A stretch of DNA of 64,000 nucleotides from Spirodela intermedia (Eukaryota; Streptophyta; Magnoliopsida; Alismatales; Araceae). The position numbers and the translations under genes were made by a program. The stretch is from contig LR746270.1 in assembly GCA_902729315.2 (NCBI GenBank), positions 4,054,501 through 4,118,500 on the forward strand, given 5' to 3'. This document shows, piece by piece, positions 39,601 through 52,105 of this stretch (position 1 is the stretch's first letter; the number at the start of each line of letters is the position of its first letter). Under the pieces are notes generated by a model that did no database searches, was not told where the DNA came from, and saw nothing but the letters and a program-made list of their open reading frames with translations.

Positions 39601-40379
39601 ATACATTATATGGTTTGTACCTCTTGTCTATGTTCAGGGGAACGAGCTTGGTTCCCTCGAGGGAGCCATTCCAGCTTCTCGTGAAGGAAACCTCCACCTG
39701 ATCTTCATCTTCTTGGGCGACTCTAAACTCGGTGCCTTTAATGCTACCAAGGTACGTAGATAGTATTACGAACCGTGTACTATCGGAATCAATCAAAGAA
39801 GAGATAGAATATTTCTCATCGACAGCCTTGAGACGATGTTCTCACACGTCGAAGATTCCTGGACCGCCGGGGTCGTTCCAGACAAGGTCCCAATAGCTGC
39901 AAACAAAGACAATCAACCAAACCACCAATGGGTCCCTCTGTTCGATACGAATGAGAAAGTCTTATTTAGCTTCTCGCTTGATCTAACCAAAATAAACGGA
40001 AATTCGCCAAGAGAGGAAGAGTGCCGGATGTGACATACCCCCGGTTGGATTCTCCATTGAGCACCTCCATGAGATTATCGACGCCGTTGTAGCGAACTCC
40101 CGTGACTATCCCCTCGGGGTTCAACAACGTCAGCTGGAGGATGCCGTTGTCCAGGACCACCTGCACCCGCAGGTCGCGCGATGAGATCTCAACAGTTCAT
40201 TTCTCTTTGGCACAATTATACAAACACATAGCATGGTTTACCTCGATGGGCATTCCCGCGATCAGGATGAAGATAAGATAGATCCACAACTGAACTGCGA
40301 GGGGGTGGGGGGAGAGTCTTACGTGGTGATCATCGGGGAAGTGGAGACGGACGCCGGGAGAAGACATGGAGCTGAGCAT
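36606..40379 (-). CDS. Rhamnogalacturonan lyase, polysaccharide lyase family 4
   Basis: Fifteen minus-strand exons join in frame to 644 residues: 40379-40323, 40160-40039, 39896-39846, 39743-39621, 39477-39358, 39064-38923, 38855-38685, 38535-38371, 38263-38157, 38048-37958, 37809-37668, 37579-37426, 37309-37193, 37080-36951, 36848-36606. Family landmarks: LDNGILQLTLLNPEGIVTGV, SGFYTYAIYEHMEGWPDFNL, VHGWVSSDPPIGFWQITPSD, HVGPTTLAVFVSAHYAGDDL, VSGRLLVRDR, GYQFWTRADPDGFF, YVNKLYANHPDRFRQYGLWE and the C-terminal GLMYDYLRFEG. It has the N-terminal lyase domain, the fibronectin-III-like middle domain and the CBM-like C-terminal domain. Role: cleaves the rhamnogalacturonan-I backbone of pectin by beta-elimination in the cell wall. 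The start used is MLSSMSS; M40367 is an alternative. No clear signal peptide is visible, so a 5' exon may be missing. Intron 10 begins with GC (AGCAAG|GCCAGT). The other introns are GT-AG. Confidence 0.93.
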
Positions 40380-40611
40380 ATGTCGGCTGCAGATGATAAC
40401 GCTGTACGATAGACAGAGAAGCTGGGAGCCGCTGAAACGAGTACTTGGAGAACCGGGGAAGATCACGCGCACCAGGATCTCGACTAGGGAGAGTGCTCGA
40501 GTGATCTTCAACGTCTTCAGGTAGAGAGAGAGAGGGAGAGAGAGAGATCCGCGCCTTCCCTTCGTTGAGAGATTTATAATTCTCCTCCTCGCTTAATCCT
40601 CAATCTACACC

Positions 40612-40680
<69 letters not shown>

Positions 40681-40687
40681 CGAATCA
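40380..40687 (-). promoter_or_regulatory. Upstream region of the rhamnogalacturonan lyase with a long CT tract
   Basis: The open frame continues upstream of 40379 without an ATG. The region contains GA runs at 40526-40545, a possible TATA element (TTATAATT, 40574), and a long (CT)n microsatellite at about 40611-40678. Plant leaders often carry GA/CT tracts at this distance. Confidence 0.45.
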
Positions 40688-41170
40688 ACCATCGTCACTT
40701 TTAAGCCAAGACCCGTCCTCTGGCCGGCAGGAGGCTCTTAATTGTAGGGAGCCGTGCAAGGATGAACTGCACACGGGTCAGGTATCGGATGTCGATCGCA
40801 CGTCATAGTTATACGTAGGATGACGAATCATCAGCTAGTGATATTCGAAGTGAGGATTGGCTCGAAAGCCACGCCAGAGACGCGTATACATTCTTTGATC
40901 GAAAAGTCCCCGCTGGGCTTGGATGGCCAGACCGGAGCTGCCCTGACCGGCAATGGGGATGCTGAGCCTTCGTTGCGCGGAAGGGATAGACATCCCTGTG
41001 GCTTCCATTTCAGTTATCACAGGAGCCCCTTAGGCTCCTGGGAGAAACCCATGATTACTTCGTCTTCGCTATGACCCCGTCTCAACTCGCAACATAACTC
41101 TCTCTCGTTCCATTGAACGATTATCGCGGACGATAAGACAGAACCGGCAATAGCAGCCAGCCACACTTAT
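40688..41170. repeat. Segmental duplication block 1, copy in unit A
   Basis: This block aligns by eye with 48677-49355: both have ATCGTCACTT, CCAAGACYCRTCCTCTGGC, CAAGGATGAACTGCACAC, GGGATGCTRASCCTTC, TCTATGACCCC-like and GATAAGA landmarks in the same order. The second copy has about 190 bp extra. No coding function is recognised in either copy. It lies just upstream of the rhamnogalacturonan lyase and marks one edge of the duplicated region. Confidence 0.75.
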
Positions 41171-43900
41171 TATCGATAGACAGAGGCCCTTCTGCTGAAC
41201 GGACACTAGACTCTTTGAACTCAACACTCTGGTCTTATTGGTGTGTCACTCCCATCTTCCTCTCTTTCAGCTTGGCCTGGGCTTCAACAGGAGTCCGTGG
41301 TCGAATTTTCTGTCTTCTCTCTAGACGTCTTTATTGGTCGGTAAGCCACGGATGTTTATCAAATAATTGATGATATGTGCAGATACTGTGTGCATATGGA
41401 CATTTAGACTTGTTTTCATTCAGTCTGGCAGGCTGCGTTTCTGTGCCGTTTTGATGCCAGCTTGTTCAGTGATTTTAACCATCATATAGTTTTAATGTGC
41501 AACAGAGATTAAAGGGGAAGTGATCCTGCTAACATTTTAGTGAAATGATTACATCCTACTCGTGTGATTTACCATCCGTTTCTAGTGAAATGATCGTCTT
41601 TCTATCAGTTGATGCTAACATTTTAGTATCACTTGAATAATCCCTTTTTAAGATCACCTTGGTATAGCATAGAAGTTAGTTTTCATCTAAAACTACGTCT
41701 TGGCTTGCTGTTGCCCTTTTCCATGGGAATGCAGGATCCGACGAACCACTATTGTGTGAAGTTAATATGTTGACCCAGATCTATACATGTCAACCTACTT
41801 TAGTTGAATGACATTCTTTACAATTATAGAAGGGGGGATTGGGGGGTGGGGCGAGGAGGCGGCTGAATCTATTCCTATAAAGTTATCTCCTTGACTTTTT
41901 GTTGATTCTACTGACCATTACCCATCTAACTTTTTGGGATCAACCGCCCTTACATCATAAACTCATAGAGGTGTATGAAGGCCTGCGAGAAAGCATAGTT
42001 TTAACAACCGTTGGTACACAAATGAGCACTCCACATATGTATTCTTCAAAGAATAACTGAACATACCACTTCTCTTCATAAAACAGCCTAGCACACCACA
42101 TGCACCCTTCACACATTATTCAAACACAACAATATATGCTCTTGACACAACAGCTGAACACACCACAAGTTCTCTTCAGAAAACAACCGAGCAAAATGGA
42201 TGTAATCTTCACAAAGCAATAAAATATGATGCATATATCCAGACCTTATGAAGAAGGAAATACTATCACTATTGAAGAATGCCAACTTGGATGATGAAAA
42301 AAACTCAATTAGCTTACTGAAGCTTAAGTAGAGGATGATTATAGGGCAAAATTGATGCTCAAGGGCATTTAGATCCTTGCTAGATTTGAATTGGAGATGA
42401 ATGATAAAGATGGGAGGAATTTCTTGCACTGTTTGCTTCTGCTTCTCTCTCTCTCTCTCACTCTATTATTGATTCTTTTGATTTCCTCTATGACTTAATG
42501 ATTAACAAGAAGTCCTCTTTTGTCTACGAGCTTATTGGGTTGCGCCATCTTGTTTAATGACTGCTTGAGATTGGTCTTATAACACTCTGGGACTTAATGA
42601 CTACTAGTTTGTGAGGTGAGTCACGTCAGACTTTGGGCATTAACAGTTCATTGAAATGTGGGACAGGTTGTGCTTTGGTGCTTATTAGACCACCTTTGTT
42701 TGATCTGTATGTTGGACTTATCTTGAAAATTGATTATAGAACAATGGATTCATGAATCATACAAATCATGTAAAATTCAAGCTTTGATATTTTGTCACCC
42801 TTATTTGAGGACCACAATGGCTAATATCATCAACAAACTTATTTCCTAATTTCGAGATCAATTTGATATTTTATTCTATGAATTTTACTATATTTTCCAT
42901 CATATCACCAAAAGTATGTTTAATCTAGTAACCACAAAAATGAAATTTGTAAAAACTAATTAAAATCACTTAAAAAGAGAAACTACCTAGAAACCAATTT
43001 GATCCCTATTGGCATGTAGAGATCAAATGGATAGTATTTATACATTAATTTCAATGGAAGCTACTTCATTGTGGACAACATGATGTCCAAAGACACATCA
43101 ATGTTGTTAGCGATATGACCATTCTTACAAGACTTTTATATGTCAGCTTCTCCATGGGACAATAATGAATTCAAGGTGAGGGGTAACTTAGTTTTTTTTT
43201 GTCACCAAGATAAAGGCATTGAAAAAAAATAAGGTGAAGCTAGTGATCTGAATATTTTTTGCTCTAGTACAAGGATAGGCAAATTCAATGCTACTGCACT
43301 ATTCCTAAATAGTTTTATTAAGAAGTTTTGAACCCTTGGTGTTTTTTAATGGTGCTATATATTTGATTGCTAGTGATACATAATAATTAGTTGAATATAA
43401 TAATTTAATTTCTTCATAGTGATAACTGAATGACCAATATACTAGATTACCATTAGATATATATGATGTTTTTGTTCACAATATATTTTATAATTATTAT
43501 TCATATACTATATTATTTGTCATTATTGTATACTATGCAATTTGTGGTTACAAATTGTATTAATTAATATCTTGTAATATATACATTTTGTATGTTAATT
43601 AATATCTATAATATATACTTTATTAATGTCATTTTTAGGCCGTTTATGTGATATGCAATGATTTAATAATAAATATTTAATAGTAATTGGAGAAGTTCAT
43701 TGTTTATTTAAGTTCAGGTCTATAAAGATCAGGTTTGACAATAGAAGAAGGTGAGAAAGAGAGTTAACCTATTGAGTCAAATGTAGTACCTTTCATAATT
43801 AGACACAATCTAACTATAATAAACAGTTGATATTTTGGAGTTGTCGGAGCCATCAATAAAAGGATCTCCACCTCTTAAGACATGAAGATTTTCAACTTGA
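41171..43900. other. AT-rich spacer with no recognisable gene
   Basis: The sequence is strongly AT-rich, with interrupted frames and short repeats (for example TAATTAATAT near 43560-43610). I saw no intact coding region, RNA gene or transposon terminus. A minus-strand frame at 42109-42429 is open but has no recognisable domain. Decayed transposon sequence is the likely source. Confidence 0.5.
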
Positions 43901-43929
43901 TGAAGAAGTTAAAAGTTAGATAGTTACCA

Positions 43930-44582
<653 letters not shown>

Positions 44583-44647
44583 TAGAGCCCGGTGAGGAAC
44601 CCCCCTCTCCCTCGTTTACCCAGTAAGAAGACAATGCACCGTACCGA

Positions 44648-44965
44648 CGGGGAAGATGGGTTTCATAGCGCCGGAGAACGATTCGACGGGTAAGAGTAGC
44701 AAGGAGTCTGGACTTGGATAGCTTTGAGGTGATAGCCTTGGAGATGACCAACAGGGGGAGGAGACCCATCGGCGAAGAAAGGCAAGACCCATCCCGACGA
44801 TGGAGCCTTCGGACAAGACGCCTGGTGCCGACTTTAACTTGTGGCGAATGGAGAACCTGATGGTCATAGGGCTGAGCTATGTCCGGCGGAGGCCTGTGTT
44901 CGGTTCCCTGGCTTCCAAGATGCAACTAGCGGCTCCTCCGTGGACGCCGGCGCCGCTCGTTTTGC
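44648..44965 (+). pseudogene. Relic of a lectin receptor kinase C-terminal kinase lobe
   Basis: Parts translate, with frame changes, to MGFIAPENDSTGKSSKES, DKTPGADFNLWRMENLMVIG and LSYVRRRPVFGSLASK. These match subdomains VIII to XI of the nearby lectin kinases (MGYLAPETATTGRASKES, SDFDRQQMERLMVAGLC). There is no N-lobe, several stops are present, and the end is degraded. A similar relic lies at 50428-50770, so this fragment predates the block duplication. Confidence 0.8.
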
Positions 44966-46120
44966 TCGGTGGTCGTCCGCGTCGGCCACTGGCGAGTCAG
45001 CGCTGCAGCGACGGATCTCGGCATAGAACTTCGATCTACCCCGTGTTTACGTCCTCGGAAGACCCTTTCTTCTGTAGTCATCCTCATTTATCATTCCTGT
45101 ACTCATCAGAATGCGTGTTCTAAATAAGACACAGGTAGTCCGGTCGGCCGAACTAGATTAGCATTTCGTGTATTTTTTACCTTGCTCTGTAACGTGCCTT
45201 TTCCCTCGCGACCCCTCGTTGACGACCCGATGCCTACCCAAAGAACCTTCCTCCAGGAAGAGAAAGAAGACGAGGAGAGAATCCCTTGGCCCCAGTCTGT
45301 TTCCATGGGAGGACACGCATGGTCTCCCCTCTCCTACGTCTCTCCGTCCACATTAGTACCAGGCTGGGGGGGCCCATTGCGGTCCTTGTCGAAAGAGCCT
45401 CCCCTGGGGTCAACCTTGACCCAAGCGCGACGCTCGTCACAAACGTTTTGATTATAACGACTGAAAGCCGAGAGGTTGACGTGAACCTCTCTGTCACTCC
45501 CAATTTCTACTCAGCTTTCCCCGCCGAGGGCAGCATAGAGGTCAACGAGGACAGGCCAATCGCGTTGAATGCAATAAAACATGGTCGAATTAAGTTCTAC
45601 CGATGCGTGTCTCCGCCAATCCTTTAGTTCTCCTATCTTCTCTCCCCTTCTCTCATCAGTCTTCATTTCGGTAAAGATTCCGAGAATCTTACCCTAAAAA
45701 TCTAAAAGCTTAACGGATTTATCCCCCAACGCAAGAAGCGGGTCCTCGAGGCCGCCGTAGGGGCAGTTGGTTGTCTTTGTCATCATTGCGCGAAGTGACG
45801 TCACGATCTTGTCTCAACCCGTAGGATCCGCCCCGTCATTCAATTCGTGTCCCGGCAGTGGATTCGATAAGCCAACGGAGTGGATAGTCGCTGCCTTGTT
45901 TTCTTGGAGTCATCACCAGAGCTATCATCGCCTCGTTCTAAAGTGGCGCTGCCACCCACTAGCCCAGTCAATAAGCTCTGGGTTCGCATTAATTAACGAC
46001 CGCCGAGTATAATGATGAGCAGGCCGTAGACCTTGCAGGACGTAGTGCCGTGGCGGCTTTCGCAGCTGAAACTGCCTCAGGTTGCCACTAACCCGCCTCC
46101 TCGGAACTCTTCTCTGAGCC
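44966..46120. other. Upstream region of the first lectin kinase copy (duplicated block 3)
   Basis: The stretch 45190-45760 aligns in patches with 51175-51610 and 59985-60410. Shared landmarks: a CCCTCG/ACCTCGTTGAC-like start, CCTACCCRAAGA, TCAGCTTTCC, GTCAACGAGGACAGGCC-like, GTTGAATGCAATAAAA. It probably corresponds to distal promoter sequence carried with each kinase copy. No coding region is supported. Confidence 0.55.
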
Positions 46121-47491
46121 ATGCCGCCGGGCACGTCTATCGCCTCTTTGCTCCTCTTGCTCACCTTCGTTCTGCGGGCTGGAGGGCAGACGGAGATATC
46201 TACAGACGACCTGGATTATGTTGACCGTAACGGCAACACTACAAACGGCGGCGACGCCGGTGGGGACAACAATAAAAGCCACATCAGCCTGATAGCTGGT
46301 GTACTAGTCGGCGCGGGAACTCTGGCAATTGCAGTGGGTTTGGTGTGGCGCTTCGTACGGCGGAGAAGGGCTTATGCCAAGAACGGAGGACAGGACGAGG
46401 CCATCGACGAGCGCGAACTTGCCGAAGGGAGGGGGCCCAGAAGCTTCTCTTATTCGAATCGCCCGGGCTACCATGAACTTTTCACCAGAAGAAAAGCTAG
46501 GAAGAGGAGGATTCGGAGACGTTTATAGAGGAACCTTAACCCAGCCGAAAGTGGTGGTGGCTATCAAGAGAGTGGCAAAAGATTCGAGGCAGGGGAAGGA
46601 GTATGTCGCCGAGGTAAATGTCATCAGCCGCGTGCGCCACCGCAACCTCGTGCAGCTCGTAGGTTGGTGCCACGAGAGGGGGGAACTGCTTCTCGTCTAT
46701 GAGTACATGCCCAACGCCAGCCTGGACGCCCACCTCTACGGGGGCAGCAATCCGCTGCCGTGGCCGACGAGGTACAGCATCGCTTGGGGTGTCGTGGCGG
46801 CGCTGCTTTACCTCCACGAAGAGTCGGATCAGTGCGTGGTCCACAGGGACGTCAGGTCGAGCAACGTGATGCTAGATGACAATTTCAACGCCAAGTGAGG
46901 GGATTTCGGTCTTGGGAGGCTCGTCGACCACGGCGGCGACATGCAGACAACGGCCGTGGCTGGGACGATGGGCTACCTGGCCCCAGAATCTGCGACGACG
47001 GGTAGAGCGAGTAAGGAGTCTGACGTTTACAGCTATGGAGTGCTGGCCTTGGAGATCGCGTGCGGGAGGAGGCCCATCGATCATGGAAACAAAGAGGGAC
47101 GAGTCAGTCTGGTCGACTGGATATGGAATCTCTACAGAAAGAGCGCCGTTGTGGAGGCGGCGGACGAGAGGCTGGGCTCGGACTTCGACCGACAGCAGAT
47201 GGAGCGTCTGATGGTGGTCGGCCTGTGCTTCGCTCACCCGGACCACCGGCAACGGCCGTCGATCCGGCAGGTGATCGGCGTTCTCCTCTTCGAGATGCCG
47301 TTGCCTAATTCTCCGGTCGAGACGCCAGGGCCGTCCTACGGAGGGTTTCCGTTTCTTGGTTCAACCTTGCCAGCATCAATGGGTGGTCGTCGTCTACGTC
47401 GACGACCTCCGCCGGATTCACCACCGGCGCCTCCGTCGATTCAGCTGGGTCCGTCGGCTCCAAATCACTTTTGTATTCGCCTGGCAGGTGA
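46121..47491 (+). pseudogene. L-type lectin receptor kinase pseudogene lacking the lectin domain (copy 1)
   Basis: The frame begins like the intact copies (MPPGTSIASLLLLL, signal peptide). After about 30 residues it jumps to the juxtamembrane sequence DRNGNTTNGGDAGG, so about 700 bp encoding the legume-lectin domain are missing without breaking the frame. The membrane span (HISLIAGVLVGAGTLAIAVG) is present. Further breaks: a 2-bp deletion near 46455, a nonsense codon at 46896-46898 just before the DFG motif, and a 1-bp deletion near 47345 in the C-tail. The kinase motifs remain readable (GRGGFGDVYRG, VAIKRV, VHRDVRSSN, DFG, LAPES). The original stop aligns with TGA at 47489-47491. The juxtamembrane and 3' flank resemble copy 3 more than copy 2. 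It cannot make a receptor. Confidence 0.92.
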
Positions 47492-48676
47492 ATCAGTCCA
47501 ATTCAACACTTTCGTTTTGTTCGTCTTTCACTCAGGAGTTGAGTGCTGCGACCGAGAAAGACAGATGTATCTTCTGTATTCAGGTTCCTTGTCCATCTCA
47601 GCTGACTGTGGGCTCTCGCTAGGCCCATTACCATGATGTATCCTGGCTTGCGACGTTTGTCCATCCTCTTCCTGAAACTGGGGCGGCACGGCAACCTCCC
47701 ACTTAAATTGGATCGTCTTTCCAGGCGACCAGAGTGAGATAAGACGATGGTGAAAGGGAGAAACGGACGAAAACGGCCAGGGCGGGAATAGGAAACGATA
47801 CCGTTTATCACGGAAAAGTAACCTCAATGGCACAACAAGACCTAAGGATGCAGGGTCTTCCTCTTTGCCACGCACAACCATAAGACTCTCTCACTTGATC
47901 TAGGGAAGAACATACTGTTAATGATCTTATAGTGGAGAGAACATGCTCTTCCACTATAAGACAACATGCTGTTAATCATTTCATAGTAGTTAGACTCTTC
48001 CACTTGATCCAGTAAAGAACATGTTGTTAATCTGATCTGTTAGTAAAGATAATATTGCCCGAGATAGATCCTTGTCTTCTTCCCACGTTCTTTCTCTCTC
48101 TCGTTGCTCTGTTGTAGCTTGCAGATGATGTAATCAATAATAAAAGTAACTCAATGGCACAACAAGACCTAAAGATATATGCTCTTCCTCTTTGCCACTC
48201 ATAATAATAAAACTCTCCTATTAGATCCAGCGAAGAACATCTCTCAATCTGATCTTTTAGTAGAGAGAATACTGACACAAATATATCCTTGTCTTCTTCC
48301 CACGTTCCTTCTCTTCCATTGTTCTGCTGTGATAAACGTAGCTCAATGGAACAACAAGACCTATGGATGAAGGCTCTTCCTCTTTGTCGTTCAACAATTG
48401 ATGGCTCTCCACCCTTCTATTGCTTGACATGGTGTTCCTGCTCTCATTCTTTTGATGGTTTGTCATCTTCTCTCCAGCTGCTGCCACTTGAGGCAAATAA
48501 GCGTGAAAAGAAATTGGAGAAAAATATGAATTGATGGCCCTAGAGGGAACTCCCACCCGATAAGAGATGGGCCACGTTCTGAAACGTGTCTCTTTGGGCT
48601 GAAAAGAATGGGGGATGTTCCCATTAGGTGGGTTACGTACCCAATAGTGTGATCTTCCATCTCTCTGTTGGTAGAT
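47492..48676. repeat. 3' flank of copy 1 with reiterated 200-330 bp segments
   Basis: The first about 150 bp match the 3' flank of copy 3 (63,010-63,240: GGTGAATCAGTC, AATTCAACRCTTTCGTTTTG, then CCTTGTCCRTCTCAG). From 47823 a segment beginning CTCAATGGCACAACAAGACC recurs at 48150 and, as CTCAATGGAACAACAAGACC, at 48342. Each copy is followed by CTCTTCCTCTTTG; the first two also carry GAACATGTTGTTAATCTGATC-like and CTTGTCTTCTTCCCACGTTC sequence. The units resemble pieces of LTR-type repeats but no termini were found. No gene is seen. Confidence 0.65.
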
Positions 48677-49355
48677 CAATGATCGTCACTTGTAAGCCAA
48701 GACTCATCCTCTGGCTGACAGGAGGCTCTTACTTGGAGGGAGCCATGCAAGGATGAACTGCACACATGTCAGGTTATTGGATTTCAATCGTATATCTGTA
48801 GATGTACTCGGGATAACGAATCTTTTGCTATGAATGATGGACGTCTACTCCTGGGGGAGAATCTCGAATGCTGCGAACAGAAAATCTCTTATCTTCACCT
48901 CCACAAGTCAGTTTCGTGACTTTCAGAGCGAAGAATGGCACAGAAGCCACGCCTACACTGCGTAACCATTTTTTGATTCACAAGTCCTTGCTTGGCGTGG
49001 ATGCCCAGATTGGAGCTGCCTGACACTTGAGGAGTGAAGTGAATTGTGGGGCCCCTCTGGTTGGCGATGGGGATGCTAACCCTTCATTTCATGGAAGGTA
49101 GACATCCTTATGGGACCCCGATGCTGTCATTTGAATGCAACTCCAAACCCAACCCAACTATCTCCAAGCTTGGACTTCGACCCACCGAGCCTCAACAAGC
49201 CACAAGCTCCTTAGGCTCTTGTGATAAACCCATGATTTCTCCGTCTTCTCTATGACCCCATCTAATCTTCCAACATAACTTCTCTATTGCCTCATCGAAT
49301 AATTACCGCGGATGATAAGATACAATCGACCTCAGTTACTGGCCAGACAAAGTGC
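48677..49355. repeat. Segmental duplication block 1, copy in unit B
   Basis: This is the partner of 40688-41170, with about 190 bp of additional sequence (about 48838-48925 and 49010-49200). It carries the same ordered landmarks. No coding region is recognised. Confidence 0.75.
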
Positions 49356-49419
49356 GGCATGTGTATTATAATGTCTTCAACTTTGGCATAAAACTTGATT
49401 AATGCCAAAGACCTTCCTA

Positions 49420-49955
49420 AGTAAACATTTGTTATGATATATTAGCATCATTTCTAAACCATTCCTCTAGAATATTGTTCATCTAGAGGCCATTTGATAA
49501 TTGGCTTGCGTTAACTTATATTAAGCTTGATAATACCTTTGTTTTGTCACTAGTTAGGTTAACTTAGTCTTAAATTAAATAAAATCTGAAAACTATTAAC
49601 CATTTGAGTTTGTACGATTCAAATATTTTAATTGAATAGGCTAACTTTCTCATTAACTACAGCTCACTTGTCTAAGTTGGCCAAATTAGGCTAATTGTCA
49701 TTGCCAACCGTCAAAATACATTGCATTATGATCCATGGTATCACAATTACCGTTATGATATGCCTCAAGAGACAATCAAAGTGAGTGGAGAACATTAGGA
49801 CGATGTTGATTGACTCCCATCAAGTGTTCTTGAATACCAAGAATTGGTTTGCTCCACCATGTTGCTCAAAGTCAACCTCTCTATTCTAAGTGAGGCTCAC
49901 CCGCCAAAAATTTAGGACTTCCCAACGATAAGACCCTTTTAATAAACCATCTGAG
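49420..49955. repeat. Segmental duplication block 2, copy in unit B
   Basis: This is the partner of 43930-44480, in the same order and orientation relative to the next kinase relic and kinase gene. Confidence 0.8.
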
Positions 49956-50427
49956 AATGAGAGAGAGGGAAAGATGGATTAGAGCCTGTTGAGGCCTTAG
50001 CCTCAACGAAGAATCCACGTAGGCCAAGATCCCGGATCCGATCGCAGAAGGCAATCGGGTATACGGAGCCTTTGCAAGAAACAGCCGAACGGTCGACGAC
50101 GGCCGAGGGCGGTGACCGTTAAGATGTGCCTAATGATCAGCAGGGCTGGTCGGGGCGTTAAGCGACCGCGGAGACTCGGACAGAACGGCTCAAGCGAACC
50201 GGCGGACCTCGCTTATAAGAAAGAGAAGAAGAAAAGGAACGAGGACCCTCTCTCTGTATTCAGTGTTCGTGCATCAGTCAAGTTCCAGCACCCTGTCTCT
50301 TCGTTTTTTTCTTCCCATCGTAGCCCATCTTTGGTTCAAGATTCGGCCGACTCATCTTGAGCACCCATCAGAGCCCGGTGCGGATACCACTCTCTCTCGT
50401 CTACCCAGTCAGAAGACAACCCATCTT

Positions 50428-50770
50428 ACCGAGAGGGACGATGTGCTTCATAGCGCAGGAGTACGCCTCGACGGGCAGGCGAGCGAGGAGTCAGGACTTG
50501 GATAGCATCGGGGTGATGGCCTTGCAGATCACCGGGGGGAAGAGATCCGTCGACAAAGAGGGGCAGCATGTTCCAGCGCGGTAAATGTTGTAACTCCCAG
50601 TGAGATCCGCCGGACGACGCAGCCTGCGGACAAGACGCCCGGCGACGACTTTGACGAGCGGCGAATGAAGAGCCTGATGGTCGTAGGGCTGAGCTATGTC
50701 GGGCGGAGGCCTGTGTTCGGTGCCCTGGGTTCCAAGATGCAACCTGCGGCTCCTCCGCAATGACGGGGCC
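50428..50770 (+). pseudogene. Relic of a lectin receptor kinase C-terminal kinase lobe (unit B)
   Basis: Readable parts: FIAQEYASTGRRARSQDLD, IGVMALQITGGKRSVDKEG, ADKTPGDDFDERRMKSLMVV and GLSYVGRRPVFGALGSKM. These correspond to kinase subdomains VIII-XI. An intervening stretch is scrambled (TAAATGTTG near 50582). The sequence pairs with the relic at 44648-44965, including the preceding landmark TACCCAGT..GAAGAC. Confidence 0.8.
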
Positions 50771-52105
50771 GACGAGTGTAGGACATTGATTGCATTGCAT
50801 GCTCGGTGGTCGTCCGTGCCGACCACTGGCGGGCCAGCGCCGCAGCGGGGGAAAACAGGTATGAATAATTTGGAGAGAATGGACCAGATTTTGGAGAGAA
50901 GGTTCACTGGAAAGGAGTAAGCGGGCCTAAACTGGGCCGTCGCCATTTATCCTTAAATGCTCCATCTGTTTTCCTAATAGTTTGCGCCCTCTTCTCTTCT
51001 CTTCTCTTATGCAGTCATCCTCATTTATCGTTCTGGTAATCTTCTATGTAAAGCGCCGGTCATTTCGAAGAAGCTTGTTTATTGACGGCGTGCTTGGAAG
51101 TCCGGTCCCCCGAACCGGATTGCCGTTTTCGTGCCATTTACCTTCTTCTGAGACGTGACCTTTACCTCTCGTACACCTCGTTGACCAGCTGATCCCTACC
51201 CGAAGATCCTTCCCCGACGAAGAGAAAGAACACGAGGGAAGAATCCCTGGGCCCTGTATGTTCGAAGCGAGATGGTCGGCACAAAAATTTGCTTTTAACG
51301 ACTGAAAGCCGAGACGTTGAAACGAAAACGATTTCTAGAAGGGACTCGATGAGAATCCCTCCCTCAGCCACGAGCGTTTTGCTCAGCTTTCCTCCTTGCC
51401 GAGGACAACGTAAAAGTCAACGAGTTCATGGCACTCACGTTGAATGCAATAAGATGTGGTCAAATTAAGTCTACTGACGCATCTCTCCGCCGCGCCTTTT
51501 CCTTATCTCTCCCGATCATCTCCCCTCTTCCCTCGTAAATCTTCATTTCTGAAAAGATTCCGACAATCCTAGCATCCAAAATTAAAAGCTTCGCGAATCA
51601 TCCCCCCTGGATGGGCTACTCCTCATTGCAATAAACGACCCCTCGTGGCCACCGCAGAGCAGCTGATGATCTTCCTCATCCTTCCGGCCGGGAAGTAACG
51701 TCCTGCACTAATCTCAATGCCCCCCCTCCCTCCTGTTCTTAACGATGTAAGCTGCACGCGGTGCTCCCGGCAACTCAACGTCGGAGTGGATGGTCGCTGC
51801 CTTCCTTCTTGGGGAGCCTCAGCGGACAACGCGTTAGACCCTAGCGATTATCGCCGCATTCTATAGAGGCCGCTTCCCAATCGCCCACACGAATAAGCGC
51901 TCGGATCTAATAAACGATCACCAACCATTACGACGACCAGGCTTATAATTTGTTTTTAGAAATTGTTTGACTGCTTCAAGTCAGCATCCCACGCATGCAC
52001 GACGGATTGGCGTGGCGGGTTTCTCACCCTGAACGGCTTTCCTGCCTTGAAAAGGCCTCTGGGAGGCCCTAACTCGCCTCCACTGAAAGAAACCATCCCA
52101 GAGCC
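50771..52105. other. Upstream region of the second lectin kinase copy
   Basis: This holds block 3 of the duplication (about 51175-51610) and the proximal promoter of the kinase at 52106. The last 40 bp before the start (CCTCCACTGAAAGAAACCAT) are closely matched before copy 3 (60945-60965), so the 5' leader is conserved between the two intact copies. No gene is seen. Confidence 0.6.

Noticed and set aside
40380-40511. N-terminal extension of the rhamnogalacturonan lyase
   Set aside because: The frame is open upstream but has no ATG before 40379 and no signal-peptide pattern; I kept the internal ATG.
40700-40790. Possible miR169 precursor because of a CAAGGATGAACTGCA word
   Set aside because: Resemblance to miR169 is partial and no matching complementary arm forms a convincing hairpin in either copy of this duplicated block.
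42109-42429. 106-residue minus-strand frame in the AT-rich spacer
   Set aside because: Ile/Phe/Leu/Ser-rich composition expected from AT-rich DNA; no domain, no splice partners.
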